Source: a virus. Taken from it: a DNA stretch of 33,699 nt. A program made the position numbers and the translations under genes. This document shows, piece by piece, positions 19,584 to 28,061 of the stretch. The DNA lies in the IMG/VR virus record IMGVR_UViG_3300025120_000257, positions 1 through 33,699 of that record. One strand, given 5' to 3'. The notes under the pieces were generated by a model that was not told the origin of the DNA, made no database searches, and saw only the letters and a list, made by a program, of their open reading frames with translations. Numbering within the stretch: position 1 is the first letter of the stretch; each line of letters starts with the position of its first letter.

Positions 19584-21458
19584 TTAATATCCTCCTAATG
19601 AATTAAAGTTTCCAGTCCCTAACGATACAACTTTACCTGTTATATCAGAATTTGAATTTTTTACTTCAAATATACTAGGATCTAAAGAAGGATAGATAAT
19701 GCCATTTTGTGTTGCACCTGGGATATCGTATGCATATTGTGAATATCCACTATTAGTACCTGCTTTATTAATTATTTGAACTAATTGAACTGTTTGTACT
19801 CCAGGTATATTATCTAATGTTACACTTATTTCACTTAATATTATAGGTTGATTTATTTGCCATCTACTTATATTAAAATAATCTTGTAATGATGTTATAC
19901 ATCTAGCTAATACATCATTATTATTAAAATTAGGTAAAACAACTATTTCAAAATTAACGGCTATATTAATAATAAAAGCATCTTTAATATTAATTGTATC
20001 TCCTATCATTCTATATTGGTTAAGATAGGTTTTTAAATTTGTTTTAATAGTATTTGAAGATACTACTAAATTACCAGATGTATTATAAGCTAATATATAT
20101 AAATCTAAAATAGTATCTGGGTCTTTAGTGCTAGGTTTTGTTGTAAAAGCTTTTGACAAATCACCAAATTTTGAAGGCATACTTAAAGCTCTAACTAAAT
20201 AATCATCTGCTGTAACATTTCTTTGTTGTGTATTATAACTAGCTAAAGAATTTTGTCTAATTTCTTCTATTGTATCTCCATCACCACCACCAGAAGCTGC
20301 TAGGGGATTATTTACAGCTAAAGAATTAAATATAAATTGAGATATTCCAGTATTAGCTAGGTTTGAATTTTTAAAAAAAGTATTACTATTATTAATAGTA
20401 TTAATGGTATTAGCATTTACATTAGCAGAAGTTCCTCCTCCAGTTAAATATCTTACTGTTAACGTTGTATTACTAGGGGCAGTTCCATAAGTATTTGTAA
20501 ATATAAAATTTGTTGGGCTAAAAGCAGTTGTAAGCTTACTTTGACCAAATGGTAAACCAATTCCTATGTTATCTGAGTTAGGTGTAATTTGTTCATCTAT
20601 TTGTAAAGCATTGCCAGATCCAAATTGTATCTGAAGAGTAGTTTCATTTAAATATCTTGTAACAAATCTATTATTTGTTGATTTTGTTCTTAAAATATAA
20701 GGAGCATCTCCATCTTGATATGTGTTAGGATCATTAACATTAGTATTTTGGATAGGGTCATATATTAAATCTTGACCTAAATAATCTACTTCATAATATT
20801 GATTTCCTTGGTCATCAAAAATATCAATAATACCACCTACATTATTAGAATTAATTTCTAAAGTTGGGAATTGTTGATAGGCTCCCATTGTAAAAGTTTC
20901 AGTATTTATAACTCCAGAAACTCCTCTTACACTCTTTTTTAACAAATAGTAAGCAGGTTCCCCATTAGTTATTTGAGCAACTGATACTTCTGTTGGATTA
21001 TTAGAAGAAGATATTGAAAAATCAACTGCAGAATCAATAATAAAAGATTGACCTGTTTGAGTATTTAAAATTGTGCTCTCTCCTATAATTAAACTATAAC
21101 TATAATCAGGCACAATAGATATTCCTTCTACTTTAGATGGAATTTGTTGGTATAAATCTATATCAACATAGGCTAGTCCTGTTGCCTTTGGTTTATAACT
21201 AAACATATAAGCAAGATCATATAAATTATCAAATTGTCTAGCATATTGTAGATACGTTTCTTGGATTTGATTATCTAAATAAAAAGATAAAACATCACTT
21301 ACATAGGCCGCTTGTTCAATAAACATCATCCCCGGAGAAGCGGGGCTAAAATCAGTATATGTATTTGGAAAATAAGTTTGTGAATAATTAATAAGTTGAG
21401 ACCTAATGTCATTAAAGTCTTTATTAATGTATGATATGTCTTTATTTAATAATGCCAT
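19584..21458 (-). CDS. Baseplate wedge protein, T4 gp6-like (Baseplate J family)
   Basis: The 624-residue protein opens with MALLNKDISYINKDFNDIRS and a YSQTYFPNTYTDFSPASPG motif, followed by FIEQAAYVSDVLSFYLDNQI, the conserved start of T4 gp6-type wedge proteins. The middle contains the Baseplate_J region with a GGGDGDTIEEIRQNSL segment and RNVTADDYLVRAL, also typical. The C-terminus has alternating strands and helices that in gp6 dimerise to form the inner ring of the baseplate. The length is close to T4 gp6 (660 residues). The start codon overlaps the stop of the gp25-like gene by one base, matching the T4 gp25-gp6 order. No unusual residues are noted. Confidence 0.93.
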   Translation of the reverse strand: MALLNKDISYINKDFNDIRSQLINYSQTYFPNTYTDFSPASPGMMFIEQAAYVSDVLSFYLDNQIQETYLQYARQFDNLYDLAYMFSYKPKATGLAYVDIDLYQQIPSKVEGISIVPDYSYSLIIGESTILNTQTGQSFIIDSAVDFSISSSNNPTEVSVAQITNGEPAYYLLKKSVRGVSGVINTETFTMGAYQQFPTLEINSNNVGGIIDIFDDQGNQYYEVDYLGQDLIYDPIQNTNVNDPNTYQDGDAPYILRTKSTNNRFVTRYLNETTLQIQFGSGNALQIDEQITPNSDNIGIGLPFGQSKLTTAFSPTNFIFTNTYGTAPSNTTLTVRYLTGGGTSANVNANTINTINNSNTFFKNSNLANTGISQFIFNSLAVNNPLAASGGGDGDTIEEIRQNSLASYNTQQRNVTADDYLVRALSMPSKFGDLSKAFTTKPSTKDPDTILDLYILAYNTSGNLVVSSNTIKTNLKTYLNQYRMIGDTINIKDAFIINIAVNFEIVVLPNFNNNDVLARCITSLQDYFNISRWQINQPIILSEISVTLDNIPGVQTVQLVQIINKAGTNSGYSQYAYDIPGATQNGIIYPSLDPSIFEVKNSNSDITGKVVSLGTGNFNSLGGY

Positions 21459-21865
21459 TATGCAAAGTTTAATTCTAAAGTATCATTTATTCCTGTATTA
21501 GGTATACTATAGGTTATATTTATTTGTATTGTATTTTCTGATGTAGTTCTTAACACCTCTACATCTTCAACTTCTATATCAGAAAAATTTTGTTTTAGTT
21601 TTTGCTGAATATCTTCTTTTATAAAATCAAAATTTTGTATAGATATTGCTTTAAATATATATGCTCTTAACCCAGCACCAAATAAGGGATTTTGAATTCT
21701 TTCCCCAGGATTAGTTAAAAAATAATTTATTAAGTTGTTCTTAATAGCATCTCTAGTTTGATAATTAGGTTGGAATACACCAGGAGTACTAAATGGAATA
21801 TTAACTCCAATAGCTACTCTAGGACGTAAATCATTAGGATATACTTTTCTTACTCCAAATGCCAT
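21458..21865 (-). CDS. Baseplate wedge protein, T4 gp25-like
   Basis: The 135-residue protein has the GPW/gp25 fold signature: AIKNNLINYFLTNPGERI followed by NPLFGAGLRAYIF, with the conserved E-R pair of the family's EPR-like motif in NPGERIQNP. Gp25 forms part of the wedge core together with gp6 and is conserved in contractile tails and type VI secretion sheaths (TssE). Its length matches T4 gp25 (132 residues). It is followed by the gp6-like gene with a one-base overlap and preceded five bases away by a 132-aa gene of unknown function. The assignment is strong from motif and context together. Confidence 0.93.
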   Translation of the reverse strand: MAFGVRKVYPNDLRPRVAIGVNIPFSTPGVFQPNYQTRDAIKNNLINYFLTNPGERIQNPLFGAGLRAYIFKAISIQNFDFIKEDIQQKLKQNFSDIEVEDVEVLRTTSENTIQINITYSIPNTGINDTLELNFA

Positions 21866-21870
21866 AATTA

Positions 21871-22269
21871 TTACCCTTTATTATTCATTAAACCCATTAT
21901 TTGGTCTATACTTACATTTCCTTGTGGTAAAGTACCATTTGGTGAGGTTGTATCTACAGGACCAGTCATTTGTAAAGGTACATCTTTTGATGTAGCACTT
22001 AATGTACCATTAGCTCCGGGCATCATCCCTCCTAATACATTTTGTATATTTTCTTTCATTGCCATTCTTTTATCTTCAGGCATTTTTTGTTGTACTACAG
22101 GGTTTATTGAACCAGGTGTTCCTATATTTGTATTAGGTGTACTCATACTGTTTTCATAAACTACTGATTTAGGGGCACGAACGGCTTCAATAAGGATGTC
22201 TTTCATTTCCTCTTGTATAGCTTCCTTTACAGCTTCTTTTACAATAGTTTTTAATTGACTTAATTTCAT
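21871..22269 (-). CDS. Small protein of unknown function in the baseplate operon
   Basis: The 132-residue protein begins with a charged amphipathic helix (KLSQLKTIVKEAVKEAIQEE, then MKDILIEAV) and continues as a low-complexity, Pro/Asn/Gly/Met-rich tail with no recognisable domain. I do not recognise the family. It lies between the 561-aa membrane-segment gene and the gp25-like gene and has its own exact late-type motif 10 bases before the start. The helix plus disordered tail fits an assembly chaperone, scaffold or capsid/tail linker, but that is inference only. Confidence 0.6.
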   Translation of the reverse strand: MKLSQLKTIVKEAVKEAIQEEMKDILIEAVRAPKSVVYENSMSTPNTNIGTPGSINPVVQQKMPEDKRMAMKENIQNVLGGMMPGANGTLSATSKDVPLQMTGPVDTTSPNGTLPQGNVSIDQIMGLMNNKG

Positions 22270-22279
22270 GTTATATTGA

Positions 22280-22293
22280 TTTATTATAAATAT
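22280..22293 (-). promoter_or_regulatory. Late-type promoter motif inside the baseplate operon
   Basis: An exact copy of ATATTTATAATAAA reads on the minus strand in the 28-base gap between the 561-aa and 132-aa genes, ending 10 bases before the ATG at 22269. It would start a transcript covering the gp25-like and gp6-like genes. Confidence 0.6.
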
Positions 22294-22297
22294 TAAA

Positions 22298-23983
22298 CTA
22301 GTTAGCTTTTAAATTATTTTGTTGTATATAAAATACAAGCTCATCTATTAAAATTTGATCCGATGAACTAAATGAAGGTTCTCCTTTTAATAAAGTAATT
22401 CCTCTAGAATCTTTAGCTACAGCGAACCTTCTTTTTAAAGTCCCAACAGGGTTTTTATTATCAGTTTCTACACTAAAAATAAAACCATTTGTATTACCAA
22501 TTATAGGATTCCCATCTTCAGCTTCTTCTTCAGCTAAATCAAGTAATTCTTGGTTAATAGCTTCTAATTCTAAATTTCCAGCTCCATTTTCCTCTGCACA
22601 CTCTTGAGCCATTTGGTCGATAGATTTTAATAATAATACAACGGTTGTAGCTGCTGCTATTAAAAATATTAATGATACAAAAGTAGCTCTACTTGTTTCT
22701 TCATTATCTTCTTCTAAATCTTTTAATGTAGCCGTTATATCTTGTAATTTAGCAGACATGGAATATGGTTGTGCAAAAATTAGCCCACCAAAATCTTTAG
22801 CTGGAGGTACCCCTACTGCTTGAGGGAGTGGTATTGCATTTAACCCTAGTCTAACTCCTTTTAATACTTTTGCTAATGCCATAAAAGCTACAGCTATAGC
22901 AGTATTTATAGTAATTGTTTTAAATATTTGATTTAATTGTCTTACTACTCTATTTCTAGTTCTAATAACATCGGCTAAAGCCTCGGGAGTAGGGCAAGTT
23001 TTTCTATTTGCTTGAGTTAATTTTGATATACCAAAAGCTAATAATAATGATATAGCTAATGGAATTAATTTAGTTTTAATAGTATCTAATACTTTTGCAA
23101 TACTAAGTTTTTTAGCTGAGATGATTTTATCAAAAGTATCCATAGCAAGACCTGCTACTGTAGATTGTACCTGGTCAATTTTATCATTAAAATCTTGAGC
23201 TATATCTAGGGCTGCTTCCTCAAGGTTTATTAAACTGGTAAGTGGTAAATCTGTTTTTATTGTTTTATCACCATTTATAATTGCTTGAGTTCCAGGAATA
23301 TATTTACTTTTTGAATATAGTAAACCAAAAATAAGTGGGGTTTTTTGATTTTCGGGAATTATAGGTATTTTAACTTTAATAGAAAAATTGCCTGCTTTAT
23401 CAGTTCTAGTACTTTGTCCTGGTATGGGAATAAAAATTAAATCATTTAAATTAATTGGCTGTTTGTTAGGGAGTAAATTTTTAGGAACATTTAAAGGATT
23501 ATCAACCTCAGCTTTTGTTTCTACAAAATCTTGATTAACTCCTAATGTTACTCTTGCTCCCTTTATAGGAGTATTAGTATTTTTATCTTGAAGTCTACCT
23601 ACTATAGTATATTCTTGTAAAATAGGTGTTTGACTTTTTAATTTTGCTTTTAAGGCAGATATTTCTTCTCTTATTCTATTTTGTGTTTTTTCTACATCAT
23701 TAGATAAATTTGCCTTTCTTTGTTCAATTTTTTCTTTTCTACTTAATCTTCTATTTTGTCTTTTTTCTCTTCTTTGTTCTCTAGTTAAATTAGAACCTAA
23801 AGATAAATTTATTTCTTTTTCTGATGCTTCTTTTAAAGTAGAAAGATCTATATTATATTTAGTTGATAATTCTTGAATTCTATTAAGTATATCAGCTATA
23901 GGTAATGCATCCCCTAATAAAGATTTACCTTGGGGTGTAGCAAGTGATTGTTGAACTAGTTGTAAAAGAGCTTCTTCTCCCAT
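22298..23983 (-). CDS. Large baseplate-operon protein with three hydrophobic segments
   Basis: The 561-residue protein has a helical N-terminus, a basic Arg/Lys-rich coiled coil at about 65-118, a carboxypeptidase-regulatory-like beta-sandwich at about 125-210 (YTIVGRLQDKNTNTPIKGAR, then TDKAGNFSIKVKI), and three hydrophobic segments at about 305-321, 358-375 and 434-453. The last part is acidic (DLAEEEAEDG). It lies directly between the hub/spike gene and the gp25 module. Membrane-like helices in a contractile-tail operon are most often found in tape-measure proteins, which are ejected into the host membrane, and 561 residues is near the length of T4 gp29 (590). I offer that as a hypothesis; the beta-sandwich is not usual for a tape measure. 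Confidence 0.6.
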   Translation of the reverse strand: MGEEALLQLVQQSLATPQGKSLLGDALPIADILNRIQELSTKYNIDLSTLKEASEKEINLSLGSNLTREQRREKRQNRRLSRKEKIEQRKANLSNDVEKTQNRIREEISALKAKLKSQTPILQEYTIVGRLQDKNTNTPIKGARVTLGVNQDFVETKAEVDNPLNVPKNLLPNKQPINLNDLIFIPIPGQSTRTDKAGNFSIKVKIPIIPENQKTPLIFGLLYSKSKYIPGTQAIINGDKTIKTDLPLTSLINLEEAALDIAQDFNDKIDQVQSTVAGLAMDTFDKIISAKKLSIAKVLDTIKTKLIPLAISLLLAFGISKLTQANRKTCPTPEALADVIRTRNRVVRQLNQIFKTITINTAIAVAFMALAKVLKGVRLGLNAIPLPQAVGVPPAKDFGGLIFAQPYSMSAKLQDITATLKDLEEDNEETSRATFVSLIFLIAAATTVVLLLKSIDQMAQECAEENGAGNLELEAINQELLDLAEEEAEDGNPIIGNTNGFIFSVETDNKNPVGTLKRRFAVAKDSRGITLLKGEPSFSSSDQILIDELVFYIQQNNLKAN

Positions 23984-23984
23984 T

Positions 23985-25262
23985 TTATATAGCTTTTACA
24001 ATTTTGGATTTATAACTATTAATACTATTTAGCATTAATGATATTTGTGTTTTTGTTGAACCTGCTGTTCCAGTACTTAAAAATAATTTAGGTTCTATCG
24101 AAAGAGTTTGACACATAGCTTGAAGTTTTTTTAAAAGATTTTCAAAATCATCTAAAAATGTATCACCTAACATTACAGATTGGTTAGCACTAGTATCTCC
24201 TAATCTAATATTATTTTTTGCAGATTGTAAAACAATATCTCCTTCTTGAGAGTATATACCTGTTGTATTTATTGAGGTTAATGATATAGTACTTTGAGAA
24301 TTTAATATAATACTATCTGCTTTTGTATTAAAAACTAATCTATCTGAATTAATCATTACTTGACTTCCTTGGTAAGACCCCAATGATTCTGGGATATTAT
24401 TACTTATTGTTGGGTTATTAGTTATAGAAGAAGATAATGGTATTGATTGATTTGAAGTTAAATAAATTGAAGATAAATCCTTATTTATATTTTCAATAGT
24501 TGGTAAATATCCTTCCTTACTAGCATCAGTAGGTTGACCATTTCTAAGTATAGTAATAGGATTGCCATTTTCTCCTGTACTTGACCAATTATTATTATAT
24601 AATATGTTACTTGTTTTTGCTGTACTTCCGAATCTTATACTATTTCCCCATCTACCTTCTGTTATTATATCCCCAGCAAAAGCTAATAATGGGTGGATAT
24701 TAGATTTTTCAGTAAAAGTACCTTCTGTAAATGGAGAATTATAACTATAATCAACTTCTTCTTTAGTAGATTTTCGAGTTTGCCCTTGTTCTATAGCTTG
24801 GTAACTTTTTTGTTGTGAAGCTTGAACTTGAGGTGTTGTATTTAAATTAGGATAAGCATTTAAATGGGGATTATTCCAAATAGAAATAGGATTTATGTAA
24901 AAATATTTTTTAGTATTACTATTTAAATTTACATTATTATCAGGTAATAAAAATAATAAAACTAATTCATTTACTAATGGATAATTTTTAGCATAAGGAA
25001 TTAAAGGTGAGGCTGTTGAAGGATTTTTAGAAAGTGATAAATTAGGTGAACCCTCTACCGCTTCAAAAAATACCATACCCAAAGAGGACCACCCACCATA
25101 AGTATCAAACTTAGGATGATCATCATTTAATATAATATCTGTTACTCTAACTGACATCATACTAGATGCTAAGGAGTCTAATTGTTTCTGAGTTGATCCT
25201 TGATTATCATTACTAGTATTTAATTGAGCATTAACCCCAGCAAATCCATATTTATGCGCCAT
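23985..25262 (-). CDS. Baseplate hub/spike protein, gp5/VgrG-like, no lysozyme domain
   Basis: The 425-residue protein has a probable OB-fold core around residues 197-240 (GDIITEGRWGNSIRFGS, then NGNPITILRNGQ), the pattern of gp5/VgrG-type spike proteins in phages of marine Bacteroidota. Residues about 300-370 are short repeated strands (DSIILNSQSTISLTS, GDIVLQSAKNNIRLGDT, QSVMLGD) that fit the start of a triple-stranded beta-helix needle. The last 55 residues are helical. The T4 gp5 lysozyme domain is missing, so peptidoglycan digestion must be done elsewhere or not at all. The gene overlaps the preceding small gene by 11 bases and ends two bases before the 561-aa gene starts. Confidence 0.75.
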   Translation of the reverse strand: MAHKYGFAGVNAQLNTSNDNQGSTQKQLDSLASSMMSVRVTDIILNDDHPKFDTYGGWSSLGMVFFEAVEGSPNLSLSKNPSTASPLIPYAKNYPLVNELVLLFLLPDNNVNLNSNTKKYFYINPISIWNNPHLNAYPNLNTTPQVQASQQKSYQAIEQGQTRKSTKEEVDYSYNSPFTEGTFTEKSNIHPLLAFAGDIITEGRWGNSIRFGSTAKTSNILYNNNWSSTGENGNPITILRNGQPTDASKEGYLPTIENINKDLSSIYLTSNQSIPLSSSITNNPTISNNIPESLGSYQGSQVMINSDRLVFNTKADSIILNSQSTISLTSINTTGIYSQEGDIVLQSAKNNIRLGDTSANQSVMLGDTFLDDFENLLKKLQAMCQTLSIEPKLFLSTGTAGSTKTQISLMLNSINSYKSKIVKAI

Positions 25263-25608
25263 CTTTTTTATCTTCGAAATTAGTATTGAGTTTATCTAAC
25301 TCCTCCATTAATTGTTGTTTTTCTTCTTCTGTTATTCCCATTGATTCTTCACCACCACTATTATTAAGCGCACGCTGTACTATAGTAGCCATTTTAATTA
25401 ATTGTTCATCGTTTCGAACACCAATTTCCATATATTCTTTAATAAGTGGAACAATTAAAGTAGCATCACCTATATCATTTATAAGGGGTTTTAATTCTGA
25501 AATTAAACCCGTAATTTGGGTTTCTTTTTTCTTTTGGTTATCATAAATTTCACTTAAAATATCCGAAAACTTTTTCTTTTTAAATACAATATTATCTAAT
25601 GATCCCAT
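25252..25608 (-). CDS. Small helical protein leading the baseplate operon
   Basis: The 118-residue protein is mostly helical and charged, with KKKKFSDILSEIYDNQKKKE near the N-terminus and a C-terminal coil (EEEKQQLMEELDKLNTNFED). I do not recognise it. It is the first gene of the structural operon, has an exact late-type motif 8 bases before its start, and overlaps the hub/spike gene by 11 bases, so its translation is probably coupled to that of the spike. A chaperone or assembly factor for the hub is possible but unsupported beyond context. Confidence 0.62.
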   Translation of the reverse strand: MGSLDNIVFKKKKFSDILSEIYDNQKKKETQITGLISELKPLINDIGDATLIVPLIKEYMEIGVRNDEQLIKMATIVQRALNNSGGEESMGITEEEKQQLMEELDKLNTNFEDKKDGA

Positions 25609-25616
25609 AATGTTAT

Positions 25617-25630
25617 TTTATTATAAATAT
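25617..25630 (-). promoter_or_regulatory. Late-type promoter motif heading the structural operon
   Basis: An exact copy of ATATTTATAATAAA reads on the minus strand, ending 8 bases before the ATG at 25608. It lies just after the end of the sigma-factor gene, so the sigma gene and the late operon can be transcribed separately. Confidence 0.62.
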
Positions 25631-25645
25631 GGATATAGAAAAGAC

Positions 25646-26350
25646 TTAGAATCTAGCGTAACCGTTTTCTAGAAAGAATATATATTGTTGTTTAAATATA
25701 TCATGAAGTTTATCAGCTATTTTAGTAATCTTAGGGGTTTTTACATCAACCATTTCTCTAATGTATATATAAAGTGCTTTTTTATTAAATACCTCTAATG
25801 TTTCTCTTTTTCTAAATAATTCTAAAATTGCATCTGCTATCTGTGCATCATTTTTTTTAGGAAATAATTCAAATATATTTTCTGATACATGGGTTACAAA
25901 TAAATCTACATATTTATCTAAATCAGATTTAGTTTTTTCATCTCCCTGGGAGTATGTGTGAGTTGAATTTTCATTAGTTAATACTTCAACTCCTACTTTC
26001 TTTATCTTTTTTTTATAATTTTTAGTATTATATAATATTAACCATCTTTTAACAATTGTACCAAAATAAGAATATGCTTTTGCACCACGACTTGGATCAA
26101 ATAAATGTATTTTAGATAACAAAAAGGTGATTATCTCATGTTGTAAATGTTCTAGATTTTCTACTTCAGTATGATAAAATTTAAAGGTATGAATAATATT
26201 CTGTGTGAGCTTAAAAAACGCGAAATGGATTTCACGTTCATATATTTTAGATCTAATTTCAGAATCTTTAGTATTATTATATAATACAATAGCATTTTCT
26301 GTATCTTGAGTAAAATAATTTTTACTCTTTTTCCTTCTTTTCCTTACCAT
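25646..26350 (-). CDS. Late sigma factor, T4 gp55-like (sigma-70 region 2)
   Basis: The 234-residue protein has a sigma-70 region 2 across residues about 11-105: YFTQDTENAIVLYN, then NLEHLQHEIITFLLSKIHLF, and the strongly conserved FDPSRGAKAYSYFGTIVKRW, which covers the core-binding and -10-recognition helices. The basic N-terminus is typical of phage gp55-type factors. There is no clear region 4 for -35 binding, as in T4 gp55, which recognises only a -10-type box. It should bind host RNA polymerase and direct late transcription, and the single-box motif found before virion genes in this window is a natural target. The gene follows a small membrane-protein gene by three bases. Confidence 0.88.
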   Translation of the reverse strand: MVRKRRKKSKNYFTQDTENAIVLYNNTKDSEIRSKIYEREIHFAFFKLTQNIIHTFKFYHTEVENLEHLQHEIITFLLSKIHLFDPSRGAKAYSYFGTIVKRWLILYNTKNYKKKIKKVGVEVLTNENSTHTYSQGDEKTKSDLDKYVDLFVTHVSENIFELFPKKNDAQIADAILELFRKRETLEVFNKKALYIYIREMVDVKTPKITKIADKLHDIFKQQYIFFLENGYARF

Positions 26351-26353
26351 AAA

Positions 26354-26632
26354 TTAAGAATTAGTTTTAAATTGAGATAAACCTTTTTGTAAAACCTTTA
26401 TTTCATTAAAAAACCAACCTATTTCATCATCACTTTTAAATGTGCCTTTTTTATCGATTTGTTCTAATCTTTTTTCTGTAAAAATTGCTTGTTCTTCTAC
26501 TTTATTAATAAATACTTGTTGTGAATATATAATATCTTCTGCCTTTTCATTTTTACCCAAAAGATTAAAAGTCGTATATCCAAGGATAACGACTAATAAA
26601 CCTAATATTATAATAATAATTTCTAACATCAT
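26354..26632 (-). CDS. Small membrane-anchored coiled-coil protein
   Basis: The 92-residue protein has one N-terminal membrane helix (MMLEIIIIILGLLVVILGYT, then TFNLL), followed by a charged helical region (KAEDIIYSQQVFINKVEEQA) with coiled-coil character. There is no lipobox. It overlaps the HD-hydrolase stop by four bases (ATGA) and lies three bases before the sigma-factor gene. The topology suggests an inner-membrane protein with a cytoplasmic or periplasmic coil. A second protein of the same plan is encoded at 32450-32878. An inner-membrane spanin subunit is one possibility but no partner outer-membrane lipoprotein is adjacent. Confidence 0.62.
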   Translation of the reverse strand: MMLEIIIIILGLLVVILGYTTFNLLGKNEKAEDIIYSQQVFINKVEEQAIFTEKRLEQIDKKGTFKSDDEIGWFFNEIKVLQKGLSQFKTNS

Positions 26633-27402
26633 AAACTATCTAACATGTTTTTTAATCCTGTACTTGCGACACTATTTAATGCCTTAGCTTTAGAAGATTT
26701 TATATTGCCAGATAATGTATAATTTTTCTTTGGCTGCTCCACACTATCTTTAGAAAACTTTGGTAACCATTCTTGCTCAAATTCAATACGTGCAGCCATT
26801 AAGTCAGCTTGATGTAAAATATATGGTAAAGATGTGCGGGGTTTTTGTTCTGGCATAAATGCCTTTAAATATTTTTCATTAGCAATATCATATAAACCAT
26901 CATGGGTTTGAATTGCTACCATTTCATTAAATGAATAAGAAATATCATGCTGTTGGAGTAAAAATAACCCACGATCTGGAACAGAACAGAATGCTAATTT
27001 TTTATTAAACATATAATCTTCACCTAGTTTATCTTTTCTCCACTTATCTGTCTGAGGTATGTAAGATTCATGTTCTTTATCACCCATTTTACCTAAATCA
27101 TGGTTAATGGCAGAAAATACTAATTCTTCTTTAGTAAATGTAGTCATATCACAACCCATTTCTTCCCACATATCATATAATCTAAGAGATCCTTCAACTA
27201 CTCTATTTACATGGGCAACATAACCACCTGGAAATGCACCATGGTATTCTTTTTTATGAGCAGCTGGCATTAGTATGACACGTTCTTCATAGCGTTTATA
27301 AAAACTAGATAATTGCTCCCCTCTATTTCCTGGGATGTGAACATTTATATTATCTAAAAATATTTCCCAATTTGCTTGAATTTGTTCTGCTGATAATTCC
27401 AT
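26629..27402 (-). CDS. HD-domain phosphohydrolase
   Basis: The 257-residue protein carries an HD signature: H64 in PGGYVAHVNRVVE, H101-D102 in INHDLGKMG, and further histidine and aspartate positions in QQHDISYSFNEM and LHQADLMAARIE that can complete a metal site. HD enzymes hydrolyse phosphate esters such as dNTPs, cyclic nucleotides or (p)ppGpp. The substrate is not evident; in a phage, nucleotide-pool adjustment or removal of a signalling nucleotide is plausible. It is transcribed with the zinc-ribbon gene upstream and the sigma-factor gene downstream. The start is the ATG at 27402, five bases after the preceding stop. Confidence 0.8.
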   Translation of the reverse strand: MELSAEQIQANWEIFLDNINVHIPGNRGEQLSSFYKRYEERVILMPAAHKKEYHGAFPGGYVAHVNRVVEGSLRLYDMWEEMGCDMTTFTKEELVFSAINHDLGKMGDKEHESYIPQTDKWRKDKLGEDYMFNKKLAFCSVPDRGLFLLQQHDISYSFNEMVAIQTHDGLYDIANEKYLKAFMPEQKPRTSLPYILHQADLMAARIEFEQEWLPKFSKDSVEQPKKNYTLSGNIKSSKAKALNSVASTGLKNMLDSL

Positions 27403-27407
27403 AACTT

Positions 27408-27776
27408 TTATTTTAAATTTGCTCTTAATGCTTTTGCTTCTTCTTTTGTATTTAAGAATTTAGCCCATTTTCCATCTGGGCAAGATGATATTAATGATCT
27501 AGTTTTTGTCTGCATCGCACATCCACATAAGGTACAACAAGGTTGTGTACCGGGCACGGTACAACTCTTTCCTATTGTATCTAAATATTGACAAGTCCTG
27601 CAAATCGACCATCTAATAGCTGCTATTTCTTCAACATCTTCTTTTTTAAAGATTCGGTTTTTAATACCTTCATAAATTGCAGGCATATTACCAAATGCTG
27701 ATATTAGTTGGTTTATTCTTCTCAATTTATCTAACTGAACTATTTTGTTCTGAATGTGAATGAGGTTCTCTTTCAA
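27408..27776 (-). CDS. Zinc-ribbon protein of unknown function (start uncertain)
   Basis: The C-terminal half is cysteine-rich: CRTCQYLDTIGKSC, then CCTLCGCAM and SSCPDGKW, enough for one or two zinc sites. The N-terminal half is helical (LDKLRRINQLISAFGNMPAI). I do not recognise a specific function. The full 122-codon frame would begin at a TTG at 27776 and overlap the upstream gene by 50 bases. A second TTG, at 27725 (codon 18), lies two bases beyond the upstream stop and would give a 105-residue protein with no overlap; both starts are open. The first ATG is at codon 31 or so, inside the conserved-looking helix. Confidence 0.7.
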   Translation of the reverse strand: MKENLIHIQNKIVQLDKLRRINQLISAFGNMPAIYEGIKNRIFKKEDVEEIAAIRWSICRTCQYLDTIGKSCTVPGTQPCCTLCGCAMQTKTRSLISSCPDGKWAKFLNTKEEAKALRANLK

Positions 27777-27930
27777 TCATAGTTCTAATATCATCAGCTA
27801 TGCCTTGGGCTTTAATAATATTAGCTTTATAGGATTCAATGGGTTCTTGAGTATTTACGATTCTCTGGAGGTTTATTAGAGTATGTTCTAATGATTCTAA
27901 CTTTCGGTAAATTAATTCTCTATTTCTCAT
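27727..27930 (-). CDS. Small coiled-coil protein
   Basis: The 67-residue protein is a probable coiled coil from residue 4 to about 50 (RELIYRKLESLEHTLINLQR) with a His/Ser/Arg-rich end. No family is recognised. Its 3' end overlaps the zinc-ribbon frame by up to 50 bases depending on where that gene starts. Upstream are a GGGTAA/TTACCC hairpin and a shortened version of the late-type motif (ATATATAATAAA) that ends three bases before the ATG, so the promoter assignment is uncertain. Confidence 0.55.
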   Translation of the reverse strand: MRNRELIYRKLESLEHTLINLQRIVNTQEPIESYKANIIKAQGIADDIRTMIEREPHSHSEQNSSVR

Positions 27931-27952
27931 AACTTTATTATATATTTAATAT

Positions 27953-27967
27953 GGGTAACGTTTACCC
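27953..27967. other. Perfect hairpin upstream of the small coiled-coil gene
   Basis: GGGTAA, loop CGT, TTACCC. On the minus strand it follows a roughly 50-base purine-rich tract (28017-27968) and precedes the start codon by 22 bases. It has no T-run on either side, so it is more likely a leader structure or operator than a terminator. Confidence 0.4.
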
Positions 27968-28061
27968 CTTTACTCCTTTATTTCCATTCCCTTTTTATTC
28001 CTTATTTCCTAAACCTGTAATTATAATGTACGAGGGGTTTTTTGTATATCCTAGTTATTTT

